Shown: positions 1 to 11,803, numbered from the stretch's first letter. The stretch is 64,000 nucleotides of DNA from Limnanthes douglasii subsp. nivea (GCA_036936605.1 JAUPFV010000005.1:4825670-4889669), one strand, 5' to 3'. The notes: a model not told the origin generated them from the letters alone. Program-made: numbers and translations.

Positions 1-369
1 ATACAAACATATGAGATATTACATGGTGATGAAAATTTATAATCGGGGGTATTTTGGGGAGTTTGTAAGTTGAATATTAATTTCTGAGTAGTGAGATAAG
101 AAAGTTGTGTATTTAATGTTCTTGAAAAAGTCTAACTCATTAAATGAAGTTGGTTTGGGTATTTATACTAATTTTGTGACCCATTGGCCTTTTAGATCGG
201 ACCCTGGATTCGGGTCAATCTTTAAAGCCCAAACCCTAAATATTATTAGCACACAGTTGAGTCACGATTGACTTGATCGGACTGATTACGATATGCTTGG
301 TGTAAAATATACCCAAACAGCCCTCCCGATAAGGCAATGGTACCCTTTCAAAAATATATGAACCTATCA
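1..369 (-). repeat. LTR remnant of a Tat-type Ty3/gypsy element (copy 1)
   Basis: The stretch resembles the LTRs at 11401-11789 and 22020-22404. It shares a 'cattaaatgaa.ttggttgggtatttata' type block near 130-175, a 'gggcctttt.gatcgga' block and a terminal 'ctatca' at 364-369. The bases just inside, 'gtagccca', match the 'gtagtccc' next to the LTR at 11789. By that comparison it is the 3' LTR of a minus-oriented element whose outer end lies left of the window. It is heavily mutated. Confidence 0.6.
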
Positions 370-2400
370 GTAGCCCATTTAGTTCTTTCAAAAATATTTT
401 AGAAGAGCTAACTTACTCATTAAAAGATATGGATCTGATACGAAGTGTCTCTTTAAAGGGATGGTTATCAAAAAAAGGGCCCTGATCATCCAAAGTGGTT
501 CTTTTTTCTAGATGAACAACCAACGGTCAAAATTTTGAAACCTAACACGTGTAGATGAGTCACTCGACTCTCCAAGTCCAAAGTCACCCTTTCTTCTTCC
601 AAGAATGTTAGTTCGGAAGCATTAAACCCTACTTCCCAATCCTATGCAAATCCGGACACCATGCCTCCTAATAGTGATGCCACCTAAACTGAAAAAGAGG
701 CTATAAGTGCTAAATTGACCGAATAACGGTTGACCATAATGGAAGAAAATATGGAGGACAGTGGAGATGATACCCCACTGGAGGCATCCGGACAGACTAA
801 AAATATTATACTAGATCAGTCCAAAAAGGAATAAGTGGGACTGCCAAACACTAAATCACTCCCAAAGTGTTTAGAAAGGAGATTTGGGCCAAATCTTTGA
901 AAGGTCAATGTGAAATATTTGTTGGCCCTTCAAAAAATTTCCTATGTGTATACGCACACCGCCGAATTAGATTGGATAAGAATAACGTGAGGCTTCTTAG
1001 AGTCTATAAAGGTTAGGATTCCAGATACACCGGGGACTCCTTTGGATTGTAAGGAAAATGAATTGTTGGTATACACCGAAGTGCTAAACTGAGGACTTTG
1101 TTTCCCCTTAGACTCGGAAATCGTTTGGTACTTTCATTTAATCAAGTTTTGCCCAAGCCTGCTGAGTTTCAATGTCTGGTATACCTTACTAGCCAGCATC
1201 ATCGCTTCCAGGTTATCAAAGATCCCAATACCCATGGATCAATTTGTTGTTATGGATGGTTTATGTAGGAATCATCTGATCCCCTTTTATCACTACAACT
1301 TGGGAAACGATTACAAAGTAGTGACGGATTTCTTAGAGGATGAGAAACTTGAAGGACTCAGTTTTTGTTCATCAGTAGAGCATGGGAAAATGGTAAAAAG
1401 ATCAACTACCGAACAAATATGAGTCAACTGACTAGGTATTGAAGGAGCTCATGTAATAATTGTTAGGATCTTCACTTATATTTAAATTATATGTTGTTTA
1501 GACCAAACTGATTATTGTATCCTTTTGCAGTACTTTCAAATATGTTTTCTGAGCATTTGGAAGTAGAAGAAGCTACCTTAGCCAAATTAAATCAATGGGC
1601 ATCAGAGAGATGGGGGCTTGGCTTTCAAAACTGTTTCACTTCGGGATACATGTTGAGGGCCCACCTAAGGAACACTACTAGAAGTAGAGACCTCACCTGG
1701 GAACAACTTACCACCACCACCCCCCCCCCCTCTAGCGGATGTAATACTTAGAAGGACAGAGGCAAAGGATGGCAAGATTTACCTACCATCCCGGAGTAAA
1801 GCTCCTAGCCATCTAGACAAGACAAAGAAGAAGAAAAAGAAAAAACAATTTGGAATTGACTCATCTCACCCGAATCCCGAAGGAGCCAGTTTGGAGAATC
1901 TTGAAGGGATAAATGTTATTTTGTTAGAAGCAGTGGTTGCAACAGCTAGCGAATCCGGGGAATCGGATAAGTCACTTCAAGCTAAGAAAAAAGGTCACAA
2001 GAGGCCCAAGGAAGGTGACGACCGAAGAGCCACAAACACGAATATGAGCATGTGGATTCCTTGGAAAAAAGAGATAAGGGTGTTAAGTCGGATATGGTTC
2101 TGCTATTCCGTGAGACCTTTCCAAAGAGGACCCTTGGACCTTTATGGAAATATATACCATACGAGGAGATACATTTTCACACCAAGTCGGATGGTGATAA
2201 ACATGGTTATTCAAGTGAAAATAACTCTGACGAAGGAAACGATGAAAGCTCAAGTGATGATACTAAGAGTCTCAAAAATGATATAGGTAAGGAAAGAACC
2301 GAGGGGACAAACCCTAAGGTTATAACGTTTAATTTAATGTTCAAAATTAAAGTCCTTGGAAGGCCAAGGCATTTACTATCCTTTTTAATTTTCGTTTTGT
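370..2400 (+). pseudogene. Antisense ORF of Tat element copy 1, decayed
   Basis: Translated pieces line up in order with the antisense gene at 12231-15100. 840-1090 matches the 'VKYLLALQKISY..THTAELD' region. 1100-1420 matches the 'YFHLIK' and 'MDQFVVMDGLCRNHLIPFYHY' region. 1540-1730 matches the 'FSEHLEVEEATLAKLNQWA' region. 2052-2300 matches the acidic C-terminus. Several stops and frameshifts break it. A GT..AG intron at 1453-1530 sits exactly where the other copies have theirs. The domain resembles the plant 'putative gypsy type transposon' family (Pfam PF04195-like); that name is from memory of the family, not from a search. No function is established. Confidence 0.65.
1453..1530 (+). 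other. Conserved intron in the antisense ORF (copy 1)
   Basis: The donor is GTAATAATTG and the acceptor is CCTTTTGCAG. It lies between the 'IPFYHY' block and the 'FSEHLEVEEATLAKLNQW' block, the same position as the intron at 13591-13663. This supports a spliced, not accidental, structure. Confidence 0.55.
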
Positions 2401-2829
2401 GAACCAAAGTCCTTGGATGGCCAAGTCATTTTTGTGATGGTAGATCGGAGATGTTCCGATCAGGATATAATGCTAAGTTTTTCCTTCTTATGAACTTTTT
2501 TTTCTTCTTATGGCAAATCTTTAATTGGTATTTAATTTTCCCGACGCGTTTAAAAAACTTTTAATTCATTGAATCACTTCAAAAATATTTCATTTGAAGG
2601 ATGAAAGTGTTGAATAAATTTGATCATGAGTGTTTAATAAATTTGGCTAAGTGTTTAATGAATCTGATCATAAATGTTCACCTCAAATATACCTCATTTT
2701 AGGGTCAGGGTGTTTAATGAGTATTTAATTTATCTGATCTCCTCATACTCATAATAAATTTTTTAAAAAGCATGAGATATCATTGATTGAAAACCAAACA
2801 CCTCATTAAAACCTCATCGTGCCACCAGG
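2401..2829. repeat. Spacer between antisense ORF and pol remnant, with short degenerate repeats
   Basis: No gene is seen. Between about 2595 and 2735 the motif 'gtgtttaataaatttgatca' recurs three or four times with 20-25 bp spacing and mutations. This is the position in Tat elements where variable tandem repeats arise (compare 55440-55990). Confidence 0.4.
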
Positions 2830-3150
2830 GTAGGAAAGAGTATGCCTCCTAATATTTACATGGAGGTATGAGAAGGTAAATATTTACAAGACAGTTTTAT
2901 TCTAAATACAACCTGAGATGCTCGATGTTACATGGATGCTTCAAAACTTTTCCCTATTTGTCTTAAAGTCTATATGTTCATGGCTTGACTCTTTCACACA
3001 CCATATAAGGGCCTTCTCAATTTGGAGCAAACTTCCCAAACTGTCTTTCTTTAGTATGCAAAAAGACTTTTATTAATACTTTGTCTCTCAACTGGAAATC
3101 TCTTCTTTTTACTTTGGATGCAAATCTGTTTCTCATTAACATGTGATACC
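2830..3150 (-). pseudogene. Tat pol C-terminal remnant (copy 1)
   Basis: Nucleotide similarity to 15600-15945 is clear: 'gccaccagggtaggaaagag' is shared exactly, followed by the region encoding the integrase C-terminal module on the minus strand. The similarity stops near 3150, so the rest of pol, gag and the 5' LTR are missing. Frameshifts are present. Confidence 0.6.
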
Positions 3151-5072
3151 TATGTCACTACTAATGTGAGACCAAGGATAAAGTAATACATTTATTAAAT
3201 TATTTGTTATTCATTTTTATTTATTCTTCCCCATCTTTCTTAAATTTTTATCAAGAAATGCTGTTTTGACGATCCTTGATTATATTTCTTCACCAATAGT
3301 GTATTTAAGTTTAAAGCCTCATTTCACGTTTAAAGGCATTTTCTCCTCACCATGCTTCAAACTGAAGATAGTCCCCACATCTTTGGTGATCAGTGTAACA
3401 TGTTAGAGCTCAATTTGAAAGCATCATTTTTCTATCTTGTAATTCTTGATGATTTTGGTGATTATGTCATAATGCTTCTTCATTTTCATGTTCTCATTGT
3501 GTGTGTCATATGTAGCCTACAAGATGGTATAGAATGGGGTTGCTTTTATAACTTGTATGTGTTCATCTCTAATATTATTCTCTTTCATCAGATTTATAAT
3601 GTTGAGTAAACCCGATTTAAAATGGTATGCTTTAAAATCCATTTTATTTGTAAGAAAATACGACGTAAGCTTTCACGTATAAGTAGCTTGACTGTGCATT
3701 AAAGTCGATAAAAGGTACGAAACAAGACATAATAAATTTATGTGAGATGCAAGACTCTATTAAAATGAAAAGGTGAACTACTATATATGTGAGATCAGAT
3801 ATAATGAATATGTGAAAGATGTGGGACCATTTATATGAAAAGATGCGAGACAGGTGTAATAATCATATATAAAACCTTCATTGTCTCAATGGTGCGAGAC
3901 CGGACATAACGGCCATGAGAGACATGCGAGACATCCCCAAAATAATGTATGCCCTGCACAAACACACATTGAAGATGTGATATATGTAAGAAAAATAAGC
4001 ATAGAAGATGTGATACATGTGAAAGATAAAGCTTAAACCATGTAAAATTACGCGAGACGTGGTATTGATTCACATAGAAGATGCGAGACGTTGTGATTTT
4101 TGAAATTCAAACTAATTTAAGCCCAAAATGAACACTCAAAATAGTAAAGTATAGGACTATGAGCCATACATTCGAATAAATGACTAAAGTGCAACACATC
4201 AAATGCCAAAAAAAAGAATTTTTCATACTCTCAAACCCTACACAAAATTACAGTACGAACGTATATTTCTGGGAAAAACCTAGCAAACAACTTATATTTC
4301 AACATTTTCAACACTTCAAAACTAACCCTAAACCACGCAGCTTACAAAACGATGAAAGAAAATCACATAATTTTGATATCTCTTAAAAAATCACAGATTG
4401 AACTTGATAGATGGAAAGGCGATGATTCGATTTAAAGCTTAAACTTGGGAGAAAGGTTTAGAATAAAAAATCGAAAAAAAATTAATCGAAGTTTCAGCTT
4501 AGGGTTTTCTATTTCTTGATTAAGTGGTTTCTTAGAGAGAGAAAGAGATGGCGAAAGGTTTGAAAAAAAAGAAAAATATTTTTTGTTTATAAAAACTTTG
4601 TCTCTAGTTGGATGATATTTTGGTATAGTTCTATTATAAAGATATTTAATAGTAACTTTGGTAATGAAAAACATCCCAAACTAAAATTTTAAAATATATA
4701 TACATATATAACTAAATTAAATTGAATATAAAATTTCCACTAATAGAATAATATAATGATAATCAATTCAATATGTAACGCGTTCTTTTACAAAGAACTA
4801 AATAAGTTCAGAACAAAAACAAACATAACGACAATTCGTAATATTAACACCAAAAGTACCACTCGTATGTCTTCGGGTTCACTTCCTCGTTTGCCCTGCG
4901 TACCATAAAATTATATCTATATATATACGACATAATTCGTAAGAGTTTGAGTCTCTTTAACAAACCATGTACTAAAATATTTGTAGGTCCGAGAACACAA
5001 AATTAAGTTTTAGTAAAATCACTAATGTTTTGAGAAGTTACCTGAGCGATAATTTGACATGGTTATAATAGT
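3151..5072. other. Intergenic region, no supported gene
   Basis: AT-rich sequence lies between the truncated Tat copy and the LRR gene. Short ORFs here have no recognisable domain or splice context. The motif 'gcgagac' or 'gtgagac' recurs irregularly from about 3740 to 4090, often after 'gat'. It looks like a decayed repeat of unknown family. The 3' UTR of the minus-strand LRR gene should fall just left of 5073. Confidence 0.5.
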
Positions 5073-8000
5073 TTAGTAGAGAAGAAAGAACACTGGAAAT
5101 GTGAACACTGCTAGAAAGAACAGCAAGTTGATGTTTCTTTCTCCGCTGGACGAAGGCTTAAACTTGTTAGTTTCTGTTCCATTAGTTGGTATCTTGGGGT
5201 TGCCTGACAAACTGTAATGAACAAAAACACAAACTGAATCATTCTAAAAACAAAGTTTATTCTAGGTGGGTCAATATAAGACACCCGTGATAAATCCGGT
5301 ATGACTAAAGTTACATCCGTTAGACACAAAAATGACCAATGCTATATAAATAAGAATATAGGCTTTGAACGGTAACTCGTCCCTAGACTATCGACTTTGG
5401 TGACAGATAGTTCATGGACTTTCAAAAGTTCATTCGTAGTCTCCCGACTATCCAGTTTGGTGATATATATAGTCCATGGACTTTCAAAAGTACGTTGGTA
5501 GTCCCTGAACAATCCAGTGTGGATAAAGTTAGTCCATTGCGTATGTTTATTAAGGAGACTAACTTTATCAAAAATAGAAATTCAAATGACTAAATTTATC
5601 GAAAATGAATAGTTGAGGGTCACAAAAATTGATAGTCAACACATACAAGGAGACCAACTTTATCCAAACTGGATAGTCCCGGGACTGCGAACGGACTTTT
5701 GAAAGTCCATGGACTATCTGTCACCAAAATCGATAGACCAGGGACGAGTTACTGTTCAAAACCTAAGAATATATGTCAACGAGTATTAGATTTTTTGGAA
5801 GTGGATTCAAAGGGAAGTCGGGTTTACGGACCAAAAGATCGAGATCGTTTTGTTCATACTTATATAAACAACTACACGAAACCCATATATTACCAATTGG
5901 TATCATAGCTCCAGATCCAAACAGAATGTCATGTATGTGAAATTCGCATGTGTGGAACATGATAAACCGGTCATGTTGAAAGTGAAAATTCTACTATAAA
6001 ACTCGATGGTGAAAGTTAATTGAGAAGAGGCTTATGTAGGACTTTCTTTGAGAATATGATGGGTTAGTACGACCAAAAGCACACATCGGTTAGATATGAC
6101 AATGATGAATAATCTATAAGTAAAAACATATCTCAACGATGAATGGATCCAAAGCAAATCCGATCACGCTTCTGATCCAAAACACAGATATTTCCTATTA
6201 TTAAAATGTTAGATGGACCGGACATGACAAAATATATATGGGTCAAGTACGGCTTAAATGTTTTAACCGGTCATGTATTTTCTTGACCCAACCGGAATCG
6301 CCCTGACACCAACAGACACATGATACGAAATCGAACCCTTTCACTTACTCTACTTTCAACCGAGGATTGTTCGACAGCGTGGTTGGTACTGGTCCATCGA
6401 AGTTGTTATTCGATAAATTCCTACAGGAAGTAATCAAACCGATCCGATAAGTTACTCCGAATGGACTAAAATATAAATAAAACCGTATTTAGTGTTGGTT
6501 AACTCACAATAGTTTCAGATTAGGTAAAGTGCCAAAAAATGCAGGTATAGCTCCTTTAAGATTGTTGTTGCTCAAATCTCTGACAAAAAGAAAAAAACAG
6601 ATAACCAATTAGTAACTTGTTTACCAAGAAACCAAAAGAGATACTAGAAACAGATAACCATTAGTAACTTGTTTACCAAGAAACCAAAAGAGATACTAGA
6701 AACAGATAACCAATTAGTAACTTGTTTACCAAGAAACCAAAAGAGATACTAGAAACAGATAACCATTAGTAACTTGTTTACCAAGAAACCAAAAGAGATA
6801 CTAGAAACAGATAACCAATTAGTAACTTGTTTACCAAGAAACCAAAAGAAGAGATACTAACAACGCAACTCACATTGTCTCAAGAGCATCCAAAGAACTA
6901 AAATCCGGAAGTTCACCGGATAGATTAAAGCTGCCAAGATGCCTACAATTTTTTGTAACCCCAGAAACAATATTTTAGATGACTATGCACTTATCGATTT
7001 AGCGTGTGAACGAATCAAAACGTAAGAGTTTAATATATTACAGTTTAGTGACACGAGGAGTAGCATCATCACTGCAATTGAGCCAATCCCAAACATATGG
7101 TGCAGGAAGACATGGATCACCATTCCAGTCATTTAACGACTTGAATCCATCTTTTAGCACACTCAAACCCGTCGCTAGTCGATCAAAAACCGCAAAACAT
7201 ATAAGTTAGCACTATAAAATATAAGAAGATTTTCAAATTTAAGTTCGGGATTTAGTATACGTACTATCATTGGTATTAGTTCCGTTTGTTAAAGCATCAC
7301 TAATCGTATATACTTCGATGGCATTAACTAGAACTGGCAGTGTTGAAGTTGCTGTCACATTCAAATAGAATAATGTTGATTTAGACGCGAGGACTTCAGG
7401 TAAGGTAAATTCTAGTGTGCCCCCGTAAGGTGGGATTATCGGTTTCGAGGTGTAAATACCATCTACGTTCATAGTAAATGATCTAAGTTGAGTTGAATTG
7501 AGCTTAGAAACTTCAGAGAAATACAAGTTCATGTATACAGAAACTTCTGATTCAGGAAGATTAGTGATGAATATTATCGGAATTGATGTCTTTGGGGAAA
7601 TATATGCATTTCGTAGCACAGCTTGGGGCGGCTTATCGTCTATTGTACTAACATTAATCAGCGGGGCAGTGTTTTTAACTGATAAAAATGTGGCCGAATT
7701 GGTCACCGGTAGCCAAAGCCTGTCATATATATCAACTGGATACCTAAACAATCCAAAATAAACATCTTTAATAACATATACAGTAAACTATCATCTAAAT
7801 TTTATAAGTTCATATATGTTAGATGCGACCAAAGTTAAAATGAAAATGATCAATGGTATATAAGTAAGAACATATGATGTTATGGAAGTGGACAATATCA
7901 TACTAGGATGGAGATCGGTTTGTTCATACTTATATACCGCATATTTCCAAAAAAAATATCAGAGCTCCAGTCTCAGACAGAACGCGAAAATATATACCTG

Positions 8001-8682
8001 ATACTTTCATTTGCACCAAAGATAACCCTCCTTCGCTTAATCAGGGCGAAGTTTGGGTCGACACTTTTGTACATATCCATGCTCAAGCTTCGAACTTCAA
8101 GTGCTGATATAAAAGGAATGTGATATGGACGAGTTTGAGCAACACATACATTGATGGTATCGCTTCTTGTTACATAAATTGCCTCGTGAGAAATAATAGG
8201 GTCTATTGATGTATCGACCTCGATCCAATCGTTTCCATCAAGTAGTAGACTAAAAACCGGTGGCAAGATTTTCCCGTCGTAATTTCCATAGAAAAAACTT
8301 GCACGAACAAGAACTTTTTCGCCTACCGTTGTCTTAATCGAGTAACAATTTTTCTTTCTAGACGTAAATAGCCTCAGAGTAGCCATTGCACGCGGACTAA
8401 TGGTGGCATCCACGACAACAGACTCGCCAGTTTTAATATAGTCATCGTCTCCAATCCAGCTTAAGGAGTTTTCGTCCTTGTAAGAATCAGACGAACCACA
8501 GTCAATGCTCAGCTGGATCCCTATAGCCAAAACACGGAAAATAGATAAAAAAGACTTAAACAAAACATGAAGCATCATCAAAGTACGACATGTAAGGTGA
8601 ACTAACCATCTGCGAACGTTGAAATTGCGCAAAGAGCAAGAAGAAGCACGACGAGATGGCTAGACATGGTATGGTTGGACAT
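5073..8682 (-). CDS. Malectin-like/LRR receptor-like protein lacking a kinase, probably membrane- or GPI-anchored
   Basis: Eight exons: 8682-8607, 8520-7998, 7743-7265, 7174-7042, 6942-6874, 6579-6508, 6420-6349, 5211-5073. All introns are GT..AG and phases join without a break (1563 nt, about 520 aa). In order: a signal peptide (exon 1, 'LVVLLLALCAISTFA'); a malectin-like domain (exons 2-3, with 'SIDCGSSDSYKDENS' and 'WIGDDD'); the 'DWNGDPCLP' and 'WDWLNCS' motif typical of LRR-I RLKs (exon 4); then LRRs, one per 69-72 nt exon ('NLSGELPDF', 'LSNNNLKGAIP', 'LSNNNFDGPVP'). The last exon reads 'LSGNPKIPTN', a Ser/Gly-rich stretch, then a hydrophobic end 'INLLFFLAVFTFPVFFLLY' and a stop. No kinase exons follow. 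Family members act as cell-surface sensors. Here the role is probably ligand binding or co-reception, by inference. An in-frame ATG five codons downstream (8667) is an alternative start. Confidence 0.85.
5290..5960 (+). repeat. Repeat shared by introns 7 and 2 of the LRR gene, with PBS-like motif (interrupted by the MITE)
   Basis: The flanks of the MITE, 5290-5360 and 5764-5925, resemble 7820-7975 in intron 2. Shared pieces include 'aatg.ccaatg.tatataa', 'ttttgttcatacttatata' and 'gtatca.agctccag'. The last includes 'tggtatcatagc' (5898-5909), one mismatch from the initiator-Met tRNA primer-binding site of LTR elements. It is therefore probably an LTR plus PBS of a small retroelement (TRIM-like). 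Confidence 0.45.
5361..5763. mobile_element. Foldback MITE, Mutator-type, in intron 7 of the LRR gene
   Basis: The ends are inverted repeats of at least 70 bp: left 'ggctttgaacggtaactcgt', and the right end reads 'ggttttgaacagtaactcgt' on the other strand. They continue through 'gacagatag.tcatggactt'. The element is flanked by the 10-bp direct repeat 'taagaatata' (5351-5360 and 5764-5773). A 9-10 bp duplication is typical of Mutator-like elements. There is no coding capacity. Confidence 0.8.
6599..6860. repeat. Tandem repeat, 52/53-bp units in a 105-bp dimer, LRR gene intron 5
   Basis: About five near-identical copies of a unit beginning 'agataacca(a)ttagtaact'. Units alternate between 53 bp ('accaatt') and 52 bp ('accatt'), so the repeating block is a dimer of about 105 bp. 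The array fills most of the intron between exons 5 and 6. Confidence 0.9.
7820..7975 (+). repeat. Second copy of the intronic LTR/PBS-like repeat (intron 2), without MITE
   Basis: It is similar to the intron 7 copy but runs uninterrupted across the site where the MITE inserted ('taagaacata'). It ends in 'tatcagagctccag', a PBS-like sequence. Confidence 0.45.
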
Positions 8683-10117
8683 TGGAAGATTGAAGATGAC
8701 TATACATATATATAACATTGTACTTCGCAAGCAATGCCAGTGCATGATTTAGTATTGTAAGTTGGTGTTTGATGCCTACTACTAATATGGTGGTCATTTA
8801 AAAATCCAACTAAGTGAATTAAATAAAGTTCAATCAGTATATGTGGTCCTGGGTTGCAACAATATACTGCTATAATAGATAAAATGTTTGCTGGAGTAGC
8901 TTGGATCTAATTAAAAAGGAAGCAACAACCAAGTTATAGATTAAGTCAAGGTGAACATTGCATATATAAAAATTGCAGGAAGAATCGTACCAACTAAACA
9001 TTTAGTACGGAAAATAAACGTACATGCATTGCACTATTTGAAACTATTATGTTGACCATTTTCCTGGTGATATTCAAATTGAGTGAATCAAATTTTATGA
9101 AAATGTTTTTTTTTTTTTTTCGGTGCGGCGAAACAATAGTTTTTGCGACAAAATGTAAGGTTAAAACCATTGGATTTGAATTTTTAACTATTTTGTCACG
9201 GCTAGCTTTTTATTTATTGCGAAAATATTTGAATTCAAAACTTTGAAAACATTACATTTGTGACTCGAAGAGACAAGACAGTGTTTTCCGCAAGAACTTT
9301 ATCCAGTTGCTGTAGCAAAGCGCGGCAATGTTTGAATCAAATATTTTCCAAAATATACAGAATGTATTTTCAATTTATTGGCTTCGACTATGTATATAAT
9401 ATATATATATAATATATATATATATATAATATATATATATATATAATCGACTATGTATAGATAATGTTTGAAAAGTTGAGTAAGTGTTGATATTAGAATT
9501 AAGCGTCATGTTTTGTTCTATTTCTTACTGGACTGTTTTAGTTTGGGCTCAATGTTGGTTCAGAGTTGAATTAAGAGGCTCAATATAGGAGCCGCTACGT
9601 GAGCTAGGTCATTTGTTATGGCCCATTGTCTAGTTTTCAATTGAATTGTTGTTAACCATCGTGGAATTGTCGTGCTTCTCTTAAACTTTTAGTTAAGATG
9701 GGTCTCTAAGAATACTCTAAACTTAAAATATCATCCTTTAACTCGTCTATTTGTAGTTATATTATTTTTGTTAAAATATAAGTATAACAGAAATAAAAAT
9801 TACAATTATATCACTCAAAAAATATTGGAAAATTATTAGAAAATCATATATTTATATGAGACTTTATACATATTGTTTTTTAAAAATTGTTCACTTTCTC
9901 AATGTTAAAAGAAACCGTCTTTTGGATATTCCACGCAAAGAATTATAAATTTTACAAATCTCCAGACAAGTTTTGGTAAATAAAAAATACATAGTTCTAG
10001 AGATTATAGTGGGATTTATAAGTTGTGTATTTTTATAAAACTTATATTGAGTTTTACTTGGGTTTTAATCTGAAATGAATATTCAAAAAAATTTGCTTAT
10101 TCAGAAAAACTTGTTTA
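8683..10117. other. Upstream region of the LRR gene and intergenic DNA, with a TA microsatellite
   Basis: The LRR promoter must lie just right of 8682. No unambiguous TATA element was chosen. 9393-9446 is a (TA)n-type array broken by 'aa' steps. 9105-9360 contains a poly-T run and 'ttttgcgac'-type motifs of no known family. No gene is supported. Confidence 0.5.
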
Positions 10118-11265
10118 TTATGTGTATCTTGGTCTATTTGGAATTATTTTGGATGTCTGTTCAAGATTCTTATGAGATTCAAGATTATCCTGATACGTTT
10201 CATGACGCTCATTAATCTCCTTCATTGTTGGTTCTGGTTTTCTAACAGCAAGTTCCATGTTACCCAACTTGTCCCACAAGTAATTTGTTGGACAATTTGG
10301 TATAACAGAAAGTGATGCAAGTTCAATAACACTCATGATGACTTCAAGAGTGTTATTGACAGAATAACCAGAATCATTATAGGTATTGACTCTGGTAATA
10401 CATTACAAACTAAACACTGGTCACGGGTGATTGACGCAGGTTCAACATTAGGATGTAACAGCATAAATAACAGAAAGCGAAAGCCTGCTTACCTGAATTG
10501 GTTGGTTCCGAATCCGGGAAGACTCAAAATCAACATCGACGGTGTGTGCAGCTCTTCTGGAGAGGCCAGTGGAGATATCTTGGTCAGAAACAAAAATGGA
10601 GATATTATCACAGGTTCAGATTGTTTTTTGGTAAGATGGACCTCTTCCAAGTTGAATGCAGAGCTCTCATCGAGGGGCTCATTCTATGTAAAAGAAACCA
10701 TTGGCAGAATGTTGATGTAGAGTCAAATTGCCTGACCCTAATCAATATTCTCGCCTCCGACATTGTTGCCCCTCTCCATGAACCCATGATAGCTATATGT
10801 TGAAGCCTAATCTACCCCGACATGAGCCTCCGTCATATTTCTAGAAATCAGAATGTGACGGCCGATTGGATTGCGAAATGGGTCATATCGGATTGTCATG
10901 ATCACACCTTCAAAGGCTTCAATGCACCAATTCCACTACTGGCAATCACAACACTTGAAAGCCTGGGAATCGGTTACATTAATCCCGGTTAGATGAAGGT
11001 TGATTCGCTTCTTCTCAGTGACTAAGTTTGATCTCTGTATTTGGTATGATTTGGGTTGATTTTGCTGCTTCGAGTGATTTGGCGAAGGAAGCTTTTCTGT
11101 CTTTGGAGTTATAATTAGGGTTTTGTTCTCTAAATTGGGAATAGCCTTAGTTTTATATGCTTATTTAGACTTTGGTCCTTGTATTTCTTTTAATTTCTCA
11201 ATTTGAAACTTATTCTTGTAAAACTTTCAATTCAGTAATAAATCCTTATTTGCTTAAAAAAAAGA
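10118..11265 (+). pseudogene. 3' fragment of an L1-type LINE: RNase H domain and poly(A) tail
   Basis: 10270-10400 translates to a region with 'PQVICWTIWYNRK', as found between the zinc-binding and RNase H parts of plant LINE ORF2. 10490-10900 gives 'GRLKINIDGVCSSSGEASG', then 'ECRALIEGLILCKRN', 'VDVESNCLTL' and 'ISRNQNVTADWIAKW', an RVT_3-type RNase H. A frameshift lies near 10655, and a stop follows 'YNRK'. The sequence continues to a 3' end with 'cagtaataaatcc' and an A-run at 11256-11263, as expected of a LINE tail. It is 5' truncated and inactive. Confidence 0.75.
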
Positions 11266-11400
11266 CAAGTATGTGTTTGTCGTCGAGGCGATGAACAATG
11301 CTCGTACCGGTGAAAATATTTATTAATGATTGTTGTTCAGTTGTCGTGAGTTTTTTTTATCACTGTACATTATCATCGCAATGTCTTATTTGATCGTCAT

Positions 11401-11789
11401 TGGTGAGGTTTATTTTTGTTTGAGGGTAATTTTGTCTAGAGTTTTGTGGTTTTTCAAGGGTATTTAATGTTTAGTAGATTGTAGTGAGAGATTTGAGTTG
11501 CGTGGTAGTATTTAATATTGCTTACCCTCATTAAATGAAAGTGGTTGGGTATTTATACCCTTAACCTTGGGCCATATGGGCTTTCGGGTCATGATTTATG
11601 AATTCGGGTCGGGTTCAAAGATCCATTAAAGATCCATTAGTTTATTAAGCAAGTAGGTAATTAGCTTAGTCATGAGGTGATTGAGCTTTTAATGCATTAG
11701 TTCAGTTTGGATGGTTCAGTGGGTGGATATTGTCCGAATTGCCCCTGTCCGGTACCAATTATGAGTGGTGATAAAAACCGGACTCATCA
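11401..11789 (-). repeat. 3' LTR of the Tat element
   Basis: It begins 'tggtgaggtttatttttg' and ends 'ggactcatca' on the plus strand. It is the same length as the partner LTR and lies downstream of pol with respect to element transcription. Confidence 0.9.
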
Positions 11790-11803
11790 GTAGTCCCTTT
11801 TTT
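11790..11803 (-). promoter_or_regulatory. Polypurine tract of the Tat element
   Basis: On the minus strand 'AAAAAAGGGACTAC' directly precedes the 3' LTR start 'TGATGAG'. It is mostly purine, in the expected position for plus-strand priming. Confidence 0.55.

Noticed and set aside
3352..3609. 85-codon hydrophobic ORF
   Set aside because: AT-rich, no domain, no splice or promoter context, next to a truncated retroelement.
4432..4674. Minus-strand ORF rich in Lys/Ser/Phe
   Set aside because: Low complexity and AT-rich; no conserved motif; looks like chance in a T-rich stretch.
9105..9360. Possible transposon with 'ttttgcgac' motifs
   Set aside because: No inverted ends or TSD could be identified.
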